From Sphingosinicella sp041916975 (lineage in GTDB: Bacteria > Pseudomonadota > Alphaproteobacteria > Sphingomonadales > Sphingomonadaceae), in contig NZ_JAYRYK010000001.1 in NCBI RefSeq assembly GCF_041916975.1, positions 62,001 to 126,000 on the forward strand: 64,000 nt of DNA, read 5' to 3'. Position numbers and translations under genes: made by a program. Below are positions 51,397 to 59,741 of the stretch, piece by piece; position 1 is the first letter of the stretch; each line of letters begins with the position of its first letter. The notes below the pieces were generated by a model. The model saw nothing but the letters and a program-made list of their open reading frames with translations, was not told the DNA's origin and did not search any database.

Positions 51397-53421
51397 GTGC
51401 TGTTCGTGCCCGTCGCGCTCGGGCTCGGTATCGCGGCATGGTTCGCGCTGCCGACACCGCGTGAATGGATCGCGGCGATGCTGCTCGGCGGCGCGCTCGC
51501 GGCAGTCGGCCTGCTGGCAAACGGGCTTCCGCGCATCGCGCTTGCCGCAGTCGGCCTGCTTTTTGCGCTGGGAGTCGGCGCGGCATGGCTGCGTGCCGAG
51601 CAGGTACGCGCGCCGGTGATCGAGCGGTCATGGCGCGCACTCACGATCGAGGCGACAGTCGATGCCGTCGAACCGCGCCCAGCCGAGGGCCGCACGCGCC
51701 TGCGCCTTTCGGATATCACCGGCCTGCCGCCGGGCCTCACCGCGCGTGTCGGTATCCGAGGCAATGCACCGGAGGGCGTCGTACCCGGCACGCGCGTCGC
51801 TCTGCGCGCATCGCTGTCGCCGCCGCCGGGGCCGAATATTCCCGGCGGCTACCATTTCGCGCGCCGCGCGTGGTTCGACGGCATCGGCGCCGTCGGCTAC
51901 GCACTCTCGGATGTCACGGTCGTTGCGCCTGCACCGGCGCGTCCCGGCTTCATCCGACGCTTCGAGGCGTTCCGAAGCGCGCTCACGAAGCGCCTGCAGG
52001 ACGGCGTCAGCGGCAGGGAAGGTGGGCTCGCCGCCGCGCTCGTCACTGGCGACCGCGGCGGTATCCCCGATGACGTCACCGAGGCGATGCGCGACAGCGG
52101 CCTCGCGCACCTCATCTCGATCTCGGGCCTGCACATCGCGGTCGTGGTGGGCGGCGTGCTGTGGGGCACGCGCCGCCTGCTCGCGCAGAGCGAACGCCTC
52201 GCGCTCGGCACCGATATCAAGCTGATCGCCGCGCTCGCCGCCGCCGCCGCGGGCATCGGCTACACGCTGATCGCGGGCGCGGAGGTGCCGACGGTGCGCT
52301 CCTGCATTGCCGTGCTCATCGTGCTCGTCGGGCTCGCGCTGGGGCGGGAGGCGATCTCGCTGCGCCTTGTCGCTGCGGGCGCCTTCTTCATCCTGCTCGT
52401 ACGCCCCGATTTCCTGCTCGGGCCCAGCTTCCAGCTCAGCTTTGCCGCCGTCACCGCGATCGTCGCGCTTTATGAATCGCCGCTCGCGCGCCGCTTCAAT
52501 GCGGGAAAGGAGGCAGGCCGCGCAGAACGCCTGTGGCACGGTGTTCTCGCGCTCCTCGCCACCGGCATCGCTGCCGAGTTCGCGCTCGCCCCAATCGCCT
52601 TCTTCCATTTCAACCAAATGGGGCTCTACGGCGTCGCCGCGAACCTCGCCGCGATTCCCTACACCAGCTTCGTGATCCTGCCGCTGCTCGGCCTGTCGGT
52701 GTTTCTCGGCGCGATCGGGCTCGCCGCGCCGGTCGATTGGCTGCTCGGCCATGCGCTCCACATCCTCATCCACATCGCGGAGATCACTGCGGCGACGCCC
52801 GGCGCTGTCTCGCGGCTCCCGGCCGCGCCGGACTGGGCATTCGCCATACTGATGCTCGCCGGCGTCTGGTTCTGCCTCTGGCAGACGCGTCGCCGGTGGC
52901 TCGCGCTGTTACCGCTCGCAATCGGCACCGTGGGTATGGCGACGGCGCAGCCGCCCGACCTCATCGTCGATGGGGAGGGCAAGCACCTCGCCGTGGTGCG
53001 GGACGGCAAAGTCGCGCTCCTCCGCACACGCGCCGGAGATTACGTGCGCTCGATGTGGGCGGACGCGGCGGGAGAAGCCGCGAGCAGCAATCTCGAAACA
53101 CTGCCGGACGCGCGCTGCACGCCTGACGCCTGCACTGCCCGTGTCACGGCGGGCGGCCGTGCATGGACGCTGCTCGCTACGCGTTCCGGCCTTCTCATCG
53201 ATCGTGCTGCATTCGAACCCGCCTGCGCCGCCGCCGACATCGTCGTCAGCGACCGCCGCCTGCCATATTGGTGCGCTCCGCGCTGGCTGAAGCTCGACCG
53301 TGCAAAGCTCGCAGAAACCGGTGCGCTGTCGATCTGGCTCGATGGGCCGCGCATCCGCAGTGTCGCCGCGGAGGACGGCTCGCATCCCTGGGCAAGCCGT
53401 CTTCCGTCTGACGTCAAATAA
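51397..53421 (+). CDS. comEC: ComEC/Rec2-family DNA-uptake channel protein
   Basis: At least 674 residues. An N-terminal DUF4131-like part with hydrophobic helices and an OB-like segment (TIEATVDAVEPRPAEGRTRLRLSDITG) leads to the competence domain: LVTGDRGGIPDDVTEAMRDSGLAHLISISGLHIAV-type block (about residues 208-245), then EVPTVRSCIAVLIVLVGLALGREA and several helices. The C-terminal about 160 residues are soluble but show no metallo-beta-lactamase HxHxDH motif. GTG 51397 is the first usual start, yet in-frame sequence back to 51259 (IWLAEERHQL just before it) looks coding. Natural transformation is not proven by this gene alone. Confidence 0.88.
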   Translation: MLFVPVALGLGIAAWFALPTPREWIAAMLLGGALAAVGLLANGLPRIALAAVGLLFALGVGAAWLRAEQVRAPVIERSWRALTIEATVDAVEPRPAEGRTRLRLSDITGLPPGLTARVGIRGNAPEGVVPGTRVALRASLSPPPGPNIPGGYHFARRAWFDGIGAVGYALSDVTVVAPAPARPGFIRRFEAFRSALTKRLQDGVSGREGGLAAALVTGDRGGIPDDVTEAMRDSGLAHLISISGLHIAVVVGGVLWGTRRLLAQSERLALGTDIKLIAALAAAAAGIGYTLIAGAEVPTVRSCIAVLIVLVGLALGREAISLRLVAAGAFFILLVRPDFLLGPSFQLSFAAVTAIVALYESPLARRFNAGKEAGRAERLWHGVLALLATGIAAEFALAPIAFFHFNQMGLYGVAANLAAIPYTSFVILPLLGLSVFLGAIGLAAPVDWLLGHALHILIHIAEITAATPGAVSRLPAAPDWAFAILMLAGVWFCLWQTRRRWLALLPLAIGTVGMATAQPPDLIVDGEGKHLAVVRDGKVALLRTRAGDYVRSMWADAAGEAASSNLETLPDARCTPDACTARVTAGGRAWTLLATRSGLLIDRAAFEPACAAADIVVSDRRLPYWCAPRWLKLDRAKLAETGALSIWLDGPRIRSVAAEDGSHPWASRLPSDVK

Positions 53422-53424
53422 TCC

Positions 53425-54084
53425 TTAGTTATACCTGCGCAGCAGCCCTACGAGCTTGCCCTGGACGCGCACCCGGTTCGGTGCATAGCGCTGCGCGGTG
53501 TAGGCGCTGTTCGCGGGGTCGAGGCGGATTTCGCCCTTGTCGCGGCGGAGATACTTGAGCGTTGCCTCGTCTTCATCGACCAGCGCCACGACGATCTCGC
53601 CGTCACGTGCCGTGTCGCATTTCTGGACGAGGGCATAATCGCCGTCGAGGATGCCCGCCTCGATCATGGAGTCGCCGGAAACCTCCAGCGCGAAATGATC
53701 GCCCGCACCGCCGAGGAGCGCGGCGGGCACGGAAAGCGTACGATCGCTTTGCAGCGCTTCGATCGGCATACCCGCGGCGATCTTGCCGTGCAGTGGAAGC
53801 TCGATGACGTCATCGTTCGCCGCCGCGATGATCGGCGTCTGCCGGGCAGGGGCCTTCGCCGTCGTGCCGGTTTCGGGGAGGCGCAGCACTTCGAGCGCGC
53901 GTGCGCGGTTCGCCAAGCGTCGGATGAACTGCCGCTCCTCGAGCGCGTTCACCAGCCGGTGCACGCCGGACTTCGATTTGAGGTCGAGCGCTTCCTTCAT
54001 TTCCTCGAATGAGGGTGAGACGCCGCCGGCCTGCAGCCGATCGTTGATGAACATCAGCAGTTCGTGTTGCTTGCGTGTCAGCAT
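53425..54084 (-). CDS. lexA: LexA repressor
   Basis: A 219-residue SOS repressor. The winged-helix N-terminus (SPSFEEMKEALDLKSKSGVHRLVNALEERQFI) binds the operator. The cleavage site is Ala104-Gly105 in KIAAGMP. The catalytic dyad is Ser139 (SGDSM) and Lys177 (EDEATLKYL). A GTTC-N7-GTTC box lies upstream, so it autoregulates. It is convergent with comEC with only three bases between the stops. Confidence 0.97.
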   Translation of the reverse strand: MLTRKQHELLMFINDRLQAGGVSPSFEEMKEALDLKSKSGVHRLVNALEERQFIRRLANRARALEVLRLPETGTTAKAPARQTPIIAAANDDVIELPLHGKIAAGMPIEALQSDRTLSVPAALLGGAGDHFALEVSGDSMIEAGILDGDYALVQKCDTARDGEIVVALVDEDEATLKYLRRDKGEIRLDPANSAYTAQRYAPNRVRVQGKLVGLLRRYN

Positions 54085-54141
54085 GTCCGGTCCGCCCTTC
54101 CGTGTTTCGCGACTCGTTCCACAAGATGTTCCACTTTTCGT

Positions 54142-54156
54142 GAACGAATAGAGAAC
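54142..54156 (-). promoter_or_regulatory. LexA (SOS) box upstream of lexA
   Basis: On the minus strand, GTTCTCTATTCGTTC matches the alphaproteobacterial LexA operator GTTC-N7-GTTC exactly. It lies 58 bases before the lexA start, immediately after the moeA stop. A tandem GTGGAAC (12-base period) sits between the box and the gene and may be a second element. Confidence 0.85.
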
Positions 54157-54158
54157 AT

Positions 54159-55349
54159 TTAGGGGGTGACGAAAATCCTGTCAAGCGCGAGCACGGGAAC
54201 ATCAGCCCCCGCTGCCGCTGCGGGAGCGCCCACGGGGCGGATGATGAGCGCGTTCGCACCGGCGAGCACGCCCAGCATGGAGGAATCCTGTGCATCGAAC
54301 GCGCGCACGCCGTCCGCCGTCAGCCGCGCGCGCAGGTGATCGCGGCGGTTGCCGTTCGCGGGCAGGGGGGCGAGCAGCCGCGCCGTGATCGTCGGGTCGG
54401 TGTTCGTGCGTCTCGCCATGCGCGCGAGCATCGGCAGCGCGAACAGCACGGCGCAGACGAAGGCGGAGACCGGGTTTCCCGGCAGCCCGAGCACGCGCGC
54501 GCGCCCAAGCGACCCGGCGATCAGCGGCTTGCCCGGCTTGATCGCGACTTTCCAGAAATCGAGCGCCGCACCAGCGTCTTGTAGCGCCGCCTGCACCAGA
54601 TCGTGGTCGCCGACCGAGGCGCCGCCGATGGTGACGACGAGGTCGGCATCGCTTGCGGCCTTCAGCCCCTTGCCGATGGCGTCAAGATTGTCGGGGAAGA
54701 TGCCGAGGTCGCAGGCTTCTGCGCCCGCCGCGCGAAACAGCGCCGCCAGCATCACGCCGTTCGAGCTGACGATCTGGTCCGCCTGCGGCACCTCGCCCGG
54801 CGGCACCAACTCGTCTCCCGTCGCGATGATCGCGACGCGCGGGCGCCGTATCGCAAGGCTGCCGTGCCCCGATGCGGCGGCAAGGCCGAGATGCTGCGGG
54901 CTAAGCCGCGTTCCCGCTACGATCAGCCGTTCGCCAGTACTGAAATCCTTGCCCGCCTTGCGGATGTGCGCGCCCGTGTGTGGCGGGCCGTCGCCCGTCA
55001 GCGTCAGCAGGTCACCTTCACGGCGCACCTCTTCCTGAACGATCACCGTGTCGGCGCCTTCGGGCAAGGGCGCGCCCGTGAAGATGCGGGCCGCTTCGCC
55101 CGCGCCAACCTTTCCAGCAAAGCCGCGGCCTGCCGCGCTTTCACCGACGACGCGCCAAGGCCCCGGCATATCGGCCCAGCGGACCGCGTAGCCGTCCATC
55201 GCGGAGGCCGGGAAGGGCGGCTGCGTCAGCCTTGCGGCGAGGTCTGCGGCAAGCGTCAGGCCGGCAGCCTCGGCGAGCGAAACGTCCATCGGGGAGACAG
55301 GCGCCGAGGCTGCCAGCAGCCGCGCCAGCGCGTCCTCGTAGCTCAGCAT
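54159..55349 (-). CDS. moeA: Molybdopterin molybdenumtransferase
   Basis: A 396-residue MoeA inserting molybdate into adenylylated molybdopterin. Recognisable: LTQPPFPASAMDGYAVRWAD, GAPLPEGADTVIVQEEV, RPRVAIIATGDELVPPGE, and the MoCF domain VVTIGGASVGDHDLVQAAL, then KPGKPLIAGSLGRARVLGLPGNPVSAFV-type. It overlaps moaC by seven bases at the end of the trp operon. The other Moco genes are not in this window. Confidence 0.96.
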   Translation of the reverse strand: MLSYEDALARLLAASAPVSPMDVSLAEAAGLTLAADLAARLTQPPFPASAMDGYAVRWADMPGPWRVVGESAAGRGFAGKVGAGEAARIFTGAPLPEGADTVIVQEEVRREGDLLTLTGDGPPHTGAHIRKAGKDFSTGERLIVAGTRLSPQHLGLAAASGHGSLAIRRPRVAIIATGDELVPPGEVPQADQIVSSNGVMLAALFRAAGAEACDLGIFPDNLDAIGKGLKAASDADLVVTIGGASVGDHDLVQAALQDAGAALDFWKVAIKPGKPLIAGSLGRARVLGLPGNPVSAFVCAVLFALPMLARMARRTNTDPTITARLLAPLPANGNRRDHLRARLTADGVRAFDAQDSSMLGVLAGANALIIRPVGAPAAAAGADVPVLALDRIFVTP

Positions 55350-55819
55350 GTGCCGGGGAAGGTCCAGTCGCCGGATTTGCCCCCGGTCTTCTTCAGCAGG
55401 CGCACGCCCGAAATAACCATCGCCTTGTCCACGGCTTTCACCATGTCGTAGATCGTCAGCAGCGCAACGGAAGCCGCTGTCATCGCTTCCATTTCAACAC
55501 CCGTGCCCCACGTCGTCGAAGCTGTCGCCTCCACGCGCACGCCGCCGTTCTCCAGCGTGAAATCCACCGCAACGCTCGTAAGCGGCAGCGGATGGCAGAG
55601 CGGAATGAGATCGGCGGTCTTTTTCGCCGCGGTGATCCCCGCGATGCGCGCCACGGCGAGCACGTCCCCCTTCGCCGCGTTTGCGCTGCGGACGGCCGCG
55701 AGCGCCTGTGCGGACATGGTGATATGCCCTTCGGCGATCGCCGTGCGCGCGGTCACCGCCTTGCCGGAGATGTCGACCATGCGGGCCTTGCCGGCCTCGT
55801 CGAGGTGGGTGAGTGCCAT
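55343..55819 (-). CDS. moaC: Cyclic pyranopterin monophosphate synthase accessory protein
   Basis: A 158-residue MoaC, which forms cyclic pyranopterin monophosphate after the MoaA reaction. Conserved: KKTADLIPLCHPLPLTSV, GVEMEAMTAASVALLTIYDM and the C-terminal KKTGGKSG. It lies three bases after trpC and overlaps moeA, so Moco genes are carried on the tryptophan transcript. Confidence 0.96.
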   Translation of the reverse strand: MALTHLDEAGKARMVDISGKAVTARTAIAEGHITMSAQALAAVRSANAAKGDVLAVARIAGITAAKKTADLIPLCHPLPLTSVAVDFTLENGGVRVEATASTTWGTGVEMEAMTAASVALLTIYDMVKAVDKAMVISGVRLLKKTGGKSGDWTFPGTC

Positions 55820-55822
55820 GAA

Positions 55823-56617
55823 TCAGCCCTCCAGCAGCCGTTTCGTCGCGGCGGTGACGTCATCCTGCGCCATCAGCGATTCCCCCACAAGGAAGCTGTT
55901 GATGCCGAAGGCGGCCAGTCGGTCGAGGTCCGCGCGTGTGCGCAGCCCGCTTTCGCCGACGAGCGTATAGTCCGCCGGCACGCCACCGGCCAGCTCAGCC
56001 GATGTTTCAATATCGACATGCAATGTTTTGAGATTGCGATTGTTCACGCCCAGAAGCCGCGATTTCAGGTGCGCAAGCGCAGCGTCTCGCTCGTCTGCAT
56101 CATGCACCTCGACAAGAACATCCATCCCCCAGCCGAACGCCGCCGCTTCCAGTTCCTTCGCAAGACCGATGTCGATCGCCGCAACGATGATAAGGATCGC
56201 ATCCGCTCCGATCGCCCGCGCTTCCGCCACCTGATAGGGATCGACCATGAAGTCCTTGCGCAGCACCGGCAGCGGGACGGCCCCGCGCGCCGCGATCAGC
56301 TTGTCGTCGCTGCCCTGGAACCAGTGCTCCTCGGTCAGCACCGAAAGGCACGAAGCCCCTCCCGCACGGTAGGCGCGCGCCAGCGCCGGCGGGTCGAAGT
56401 CCGCGCGGATCAGTCCCTTGCTCGGCGATGCCTTCTTGATCTCGGCGATAAGGCCGAAGCGGCTTTCGCGCTTCGCCGCATCGAGCGCCGCCTTGAAGCC
56501 GCGCGGGGCATCCGCGATGCGCGCTGCTGCATCGATCTCGTCGATCGGCCGCGCGGCCTTCCGCGCCGCGACGACGCCGCGCTTGTGGTCGCAGATTTCC
56601 GCCAGCACGTCGCTCAT
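55823..56617 (-). CDS. trpC: Indole-3-glycerol phosphate synthase
   Basis: A 264-residue TIM barrel, fourth step of tryptophan synthesis, not fused to TrpF. Seen: LIAEIKKASPSKGLIRADFDP with the catalytic lysine, LSVLTEEHWFQGS, PVLRKDFMVDPYQVAEARAIGADAIL-type, LGVNNRNLKT, and the phosphate loop VGESGLRTRAD. ATG 56617 overlaps the trpD stop (ATGA); the frame runs open upstream but homology starts here. Confidence 0.97.
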   Translation of the reverse strand: MSDVLAEICDHKRGVVAARKAARPIDEIDAAARIADAPRGFKAALDAAKRESRFGLIAEIKKASPSKGLIRADFDPPALARAYRAGGASCLSVLTEEHWFQGSDDKLIAARGAVPLPVLRKDFMVDPYQVAEARAIGADAILIIVAAIDIGLAKELEAAAFGWGMDVLVEVHDADERDAALAHLKSRLLGVNNRNLKTLHVDIETSAELAGGVPADYTLVGESGLRTRADLDRLAAFGINSFLVGESLMAQDDVTAATKRLLEG

Positions 56618-57603
56618 CGAAAAGCCTTCCAGCGTTCGAGCAGCGCCCGGGCGCGCCCGTCGTCGAGCGCTGCTGCTGCCATCGCCGCACCAGCGGCCCA
56701 ATCATCCGCCTTGCCCGCGACGATCAGGGCGCCCGCCGCGTTCAGGCAGACGATGTCGCGGTAGCCGCCGCGTGCGCCTTCCAGAAGCCGCAGCATCGCC
56801 GCCGCATTCTCCTCGGGCGTACCGCCCCGGATCGCTTCGGGTTCGTGCCGCGCGAGTCCTGCCGCCTCGGGCGACACCTCTTCGGTTTCGAGGCGCCCCG
56901 CGATCAGCCGCGTGCAGGCCGTCGGCCCGGTGACGGTCAGTTCATCGAGTCCGTCGCTGCCATGCACCACCATGGCGGCATCAGCGCCCAGCCGCTGCAG
57001 CGCCCCGGCGATGGAGAGCAGCCATTGCTGCCCCGGCACGCCCACGAGCTGCCGTTTCACACCAGCCGGATTCGCAAGCGGGCCGATCATGTTGAAGATC
57101 GTCCGTCGCCCGATCGCGCGCCGCACGCCCGCGACGCGCGCCATCACCGGGTGGTGTTTCGCAGCGAACAGAAAGCCGATGCCGATCTCGGCGAGCGATC
57201 GCTCCACCGTGTCGGAGGCAAGATCGAGGTCGAGCCCAAGCGCGGTCAGCACATCCGCAGCGCCAGATTTCGAAGACGCCGCGCGGTTGCCGTGCTTGGC
57301 GACCGGCACGCCGCACGAGGCAACGACGATGGCGACCGCGGTCGAGATGTTGAGCGTATGCGCGCCGTCGCCGCCCGTGCCGCACACATCGATCGCGCCT
57401 TCGGGCGCCGTCACGGGCCGCATCCGGCTTCGCAGCACGCTCGCCGCCGCGACAAGCTCGTCGACGGTCTCGCCGCGCTCGGCCAGTCCGGTCAGGAAGC
57501 GCGCGATCTCCGCGTCCTCGACATCGGCGTTCAGAATGGCGTCAAATGCCGCGCGCGCCTCCGCCTCGCCAAGCGGTGCTCCGGTGGCGGGCAGGTGTCT
57601 CAC
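56614..57603 (-). CDS. trpD: Anthranilate phosphoribosyltransferase
   Basis: A 329-residue enzyme attaching phosphoribose to anthranilate. The PRPP site is VCGTGGDGAHTLNIST; KHGNRAASSKSGAADVL and FNMIGPLANPAGVKRQLVGV complete the pocket. I use GTG 57603, which overlaps the trpG stop (GTGA) and places the helical N-terminal domain correctly; the open frame extends to 57765 without homology. Confidence 0.96.
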   Translation of the reverse strand: MRHLPATGAPLGEAEARAAFDAILNADVEDAEIARFLTGLAERGETVDELVAAASVLRSRMRPVTAPEGAIDVCGTGGDGAHTLNISTAVAIVVASCGVPVAKHGNRAASSKSGAADVLTALGLDLDLASDTVERSLAEIGIGFLFAAKHHPVMARVAGVRRAIGRRTIFNMIGPLANPAGVKRQLVGVPGQQWLLSIAGALQRLGADAAMVVHGSDGLDELTVTGPTACTRLIAGRLETEEVSPEAAGLARHEPEAIRGGTPEENAAAMLRLLEGARGGYRDIVCLNAAGALIVAGKADDWAAGAAMAAAALDDGRARALLERWKAFR

Positions 57604-58193
57604 TGGGCAATGTCGCGCGGTCGCGGAGTCATCCCGGCGATCCGCAGGAAATTTGCGAGCATGTCGTGGCCATGCTCGGTTGCGATGCTCTCCGGGTGGA
57701 ACTGCACGCTGTGGATCGGCAGGCGCGCATGACGGAACCCCATCACCGCCTCGTCGTCCGACCACGCATTCACGATCAGGCTTTCTGGAATGTCTTCCAC
57801 GATCAGCGAATGATAGCGCGTCGCCGTGAAGGGCGAGGGGATGCCCGCAAACAGCCCGGTCCCGTCGTGGCTCACGGGCGATGTCTTGCCGTGCATCAGG
57901 TGCCCGCGCACCACCTTACCGCCGAAGTGCTGGCCGATCGCCTGATGGCCGAGGCAGACGCCGAGCAGCGGCTTTCCGGCATCGGCGCACGCGGCGACCA
58001 TATCGAGGCTGATCCCAGCCTCGTTCGGCGTGCAGGGGCCGGGCGAGATCAGGAACGCGCTCGCCCCGCTCGAAAGCGCCTGTCCAGCGGATATCGCATC
58101 GTTGCGTACCACCTCCACCTCCGCGCCCAACTCCATCAGGTAGTGGACGAGGTTCCAGGTGAAGCTGTCGTAATTGTCGATGACGAGGATCAT
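57600..58193 (-). CDS. trpG: Anthranilate synthase component II (glutamine amidotransferase)
   Basis: A 197-residue class I amidotransferase feeding ammonia to TrpE. The triad is visible: Cys80 in GVCLGHQAIG, and His166 and Glu168 in VQFHPESI. The oxyanion strand SPGPCTPNEAG is intact. It is 39 bases after trpE with no leader peptide or attenuator hairpin in the gap. It may also serve as PabA, as in many bacteria. Confidence 0.96.
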   Translation of the reverse strand: MILVIDNYDSFTWNLVHYLMELGAEVEVVRNDAISAGQALSSGASAFLISPGPCTPNEAGISLDMVAACADAGKPLLGVCLGHQAIGQHFGGKVVRGHLMHGKTSPVSHDGTGLFAGIPSPFTATRYHSLIVEDIPESLIVNAWSDDEAVMGFRHARLPIHSVQFHPESIATEHGHDMLANFLRIAGMTPRPRDIAQ

Positions 58194-58232
58194 GGCGCGA
58201 CCGCCCTAATCAAGGGACGCGGGGAGGGCAAG

Positions 58233-59741
58233 TTATTGCCCGTATCCCGACTCTCCGGCGCGGGTGATGGCGTCCCGCGCGGCGGCGATCAGCGCGCCGG
58301 ACTTGGCCTCGCACTCGCGCTGCTCGTAAGCGGGGGTTGAGTCCGCCACGATGCCTGCGCCTGCCTGAATGTGCATGGTGCCGTCCTTCACCACGGCGGT
58401 CCGCAGCACGATGCAGCTGTCCATCGATCCGTCGGGCGAGAAATAGCCGACCCCGCCCGCATAGGCGCCGCGCTTCTCGGCCTCCAACTCGGCGATGATC
58501 TGCATCGCGCGCACCTTCGGCGCCCCCGAGACCGTACCTGCCGGGAAGCCCGCCATCAGCGCGTCGATGGCGTCCTTGTCCTTCGCAAGGTCGCCGCGCA
58601 CGTTGGAAACGATGTGCATCACGTGGCTGTAGAACTCCACCGTGTTGCGCTCCGTCACCGAAACGCTGCCTTCCGACGCCACGCGGCCGACATCGTTGCG
58701 GCCGAGGTCGAGCAGCATCAGGTGCTCGGCAAGCTCCTTGGGATCGGCGAGCAGGCTGTCGCGGTTCGCAGCGTCTTCCACGGCGTTCGCGCCGCGCGGG
58801 CGGGTGCCCGCGATCGGGCGCACCGTCACTTCGCCTTCGCGCACGCGCACGAGGATTTCGGGACTGGAACCGATCAGCGCGAAGCCCGGCAGGTCGAGCA
58901 TGTAGAGGAACGGCGAAGGGTTGATGCGCCGCAGCGAGCGGTAGAGGCTGAACGGCGGCAGCGCGAACGGGATCGAGAAGCGCTGCGCCAGCACCACCTG
59001 AAAGATATCGCCTGCAACGATATAGTCCTGCGCGCGCCGCACCATTTCGGCATAGCGCGCCGGGTCGGTGTGGTGCGTCACATCGGCAGCGGCGGGCAGG
59101 GCGGTTTCGCGAGCAGTCTGCGGCAATGCGCCTGCAAGCCGCGCCTCGGCGGTCTCGATCCGTTCGATCGCCGCTGCGAGCGCCTCGCTTGCCGAAAGAG
59201 CGCCGGGGAACACCGGCGCGGCAATGAAAAGCTCGTCCTTCAGCCGATCGAACGCCATCAGCAGCGATGGGCGCACGAACAGCATGTCGGGAAGCTCGAG
59301 CGGATCGTTCTCTGGTGTCGGCACCGGTTCCACGAGCCCGATCGTTTCATAGCCCATGTAGCCGACGAGGCAGGCGAAGGCGGGCGGCAAATCCGCAGGC
59401 AAGTCCATCCGGCACGCGGCAACGAGATCGCGCAGCGCATCGAGCGGCGCGGCGTCCAAGGGCGTGAACGCATCAGGCGTGGAGGCGAAGCGGGTGTTGA
59501 CCTCCGCCTGCCGACCGCGAACACGGAACACGAGGTCGGGCGCGAAGCCGAGCAGCGAATAGCGCCCGCGCACCGTCCCACCTTCCACGGATTCAAGCAC
59601 GAACGCGCCCGATCCCGCCTTGCCGAGCTTCAGCATCGCGGAAACCGGGGTCTCCGTATCGGCGATGCGCCGCGTCCAGACGAGTTGCGGCCTTCCGGCC
59701 TCGTAAACCCGCGCGAAGTCCGCGGCCTCGGGATGGATCAT
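58233..59741 (-). CDS. trpE: Anthranilate synthase component I
   Basis: A 502-residue chorismate-binding enzyme. The N-terminal feedback-site strand GAFVLESVEGGTVRGRYSLLG is present. The catalytic half has PSPFLYMLDLPGFALIGSSPE, IAGTRPRGANAVED, LLDLGRNDVGRVA and the final GAGIVADSTPAYE. Its ATG overlaps the ppiD stop (ATGA), so tryptophan synthesis is cotranslated with an envelope chaperone and lacks its own leader. Control by feedback inhibition is likely. Confidence 0.97.
   Translation of the reverse strand: MIHPEAADFARVYEAGRPQLVWTRRIADTETPVSAMLKLGKAGSGAFVLESVEGGTVRGRYSLLGFAPDLVFRVRGRQAEVNTRFASTPDAFTPLDAAPLDALRDLVAACRMDLPADLPPAFACLVGYMGYETIGLVEPVPTPENDPLELPDMLFVRPSLLMAFDRLKDELFIAAPVFPGALSASEALAAAIERIETAEARLAGALPQTARETALPAAADVTHHTDPARYAEMVRRAQDYIVAGDIFQVVLAQRFSIPFALPPFSLYRSLRRINPSPFLYMLDLPGFALIGSSPEILVRVREGEVTVRPIAGTRPRGANAVEDAANRDSLLADPKELAEHLMLLDLGRNDVGRVASEGSVSVTERNTVEFYSHVMHIVSNVRGDLAKDKDAIDALMAGFPAGTVSGAPKVRAMQIIAELEAEKRGAYAGGVGYFSPDGSMDSCIVLRTAVVKDGTMHIQAGAGIVADSTPAYEQRECEAKSGALIAAARDAITRAGESGYGQ

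Noticed and set aside
57604..57765. Longer trpD start at 57765
   Set aside because: The added residues are Arg/Pro-rich, overlap trpG by 166 bases and lie outside the family; GTG 57603 overlaps the trpG stop as usual.
58194..58232. A tryptophan attenuator or leader peptide between trpE and trpG, or before trpE
   Set aside because: The gap is 39 bases without Trp codons or paired hairpins, and trpE overlaps ppiD.
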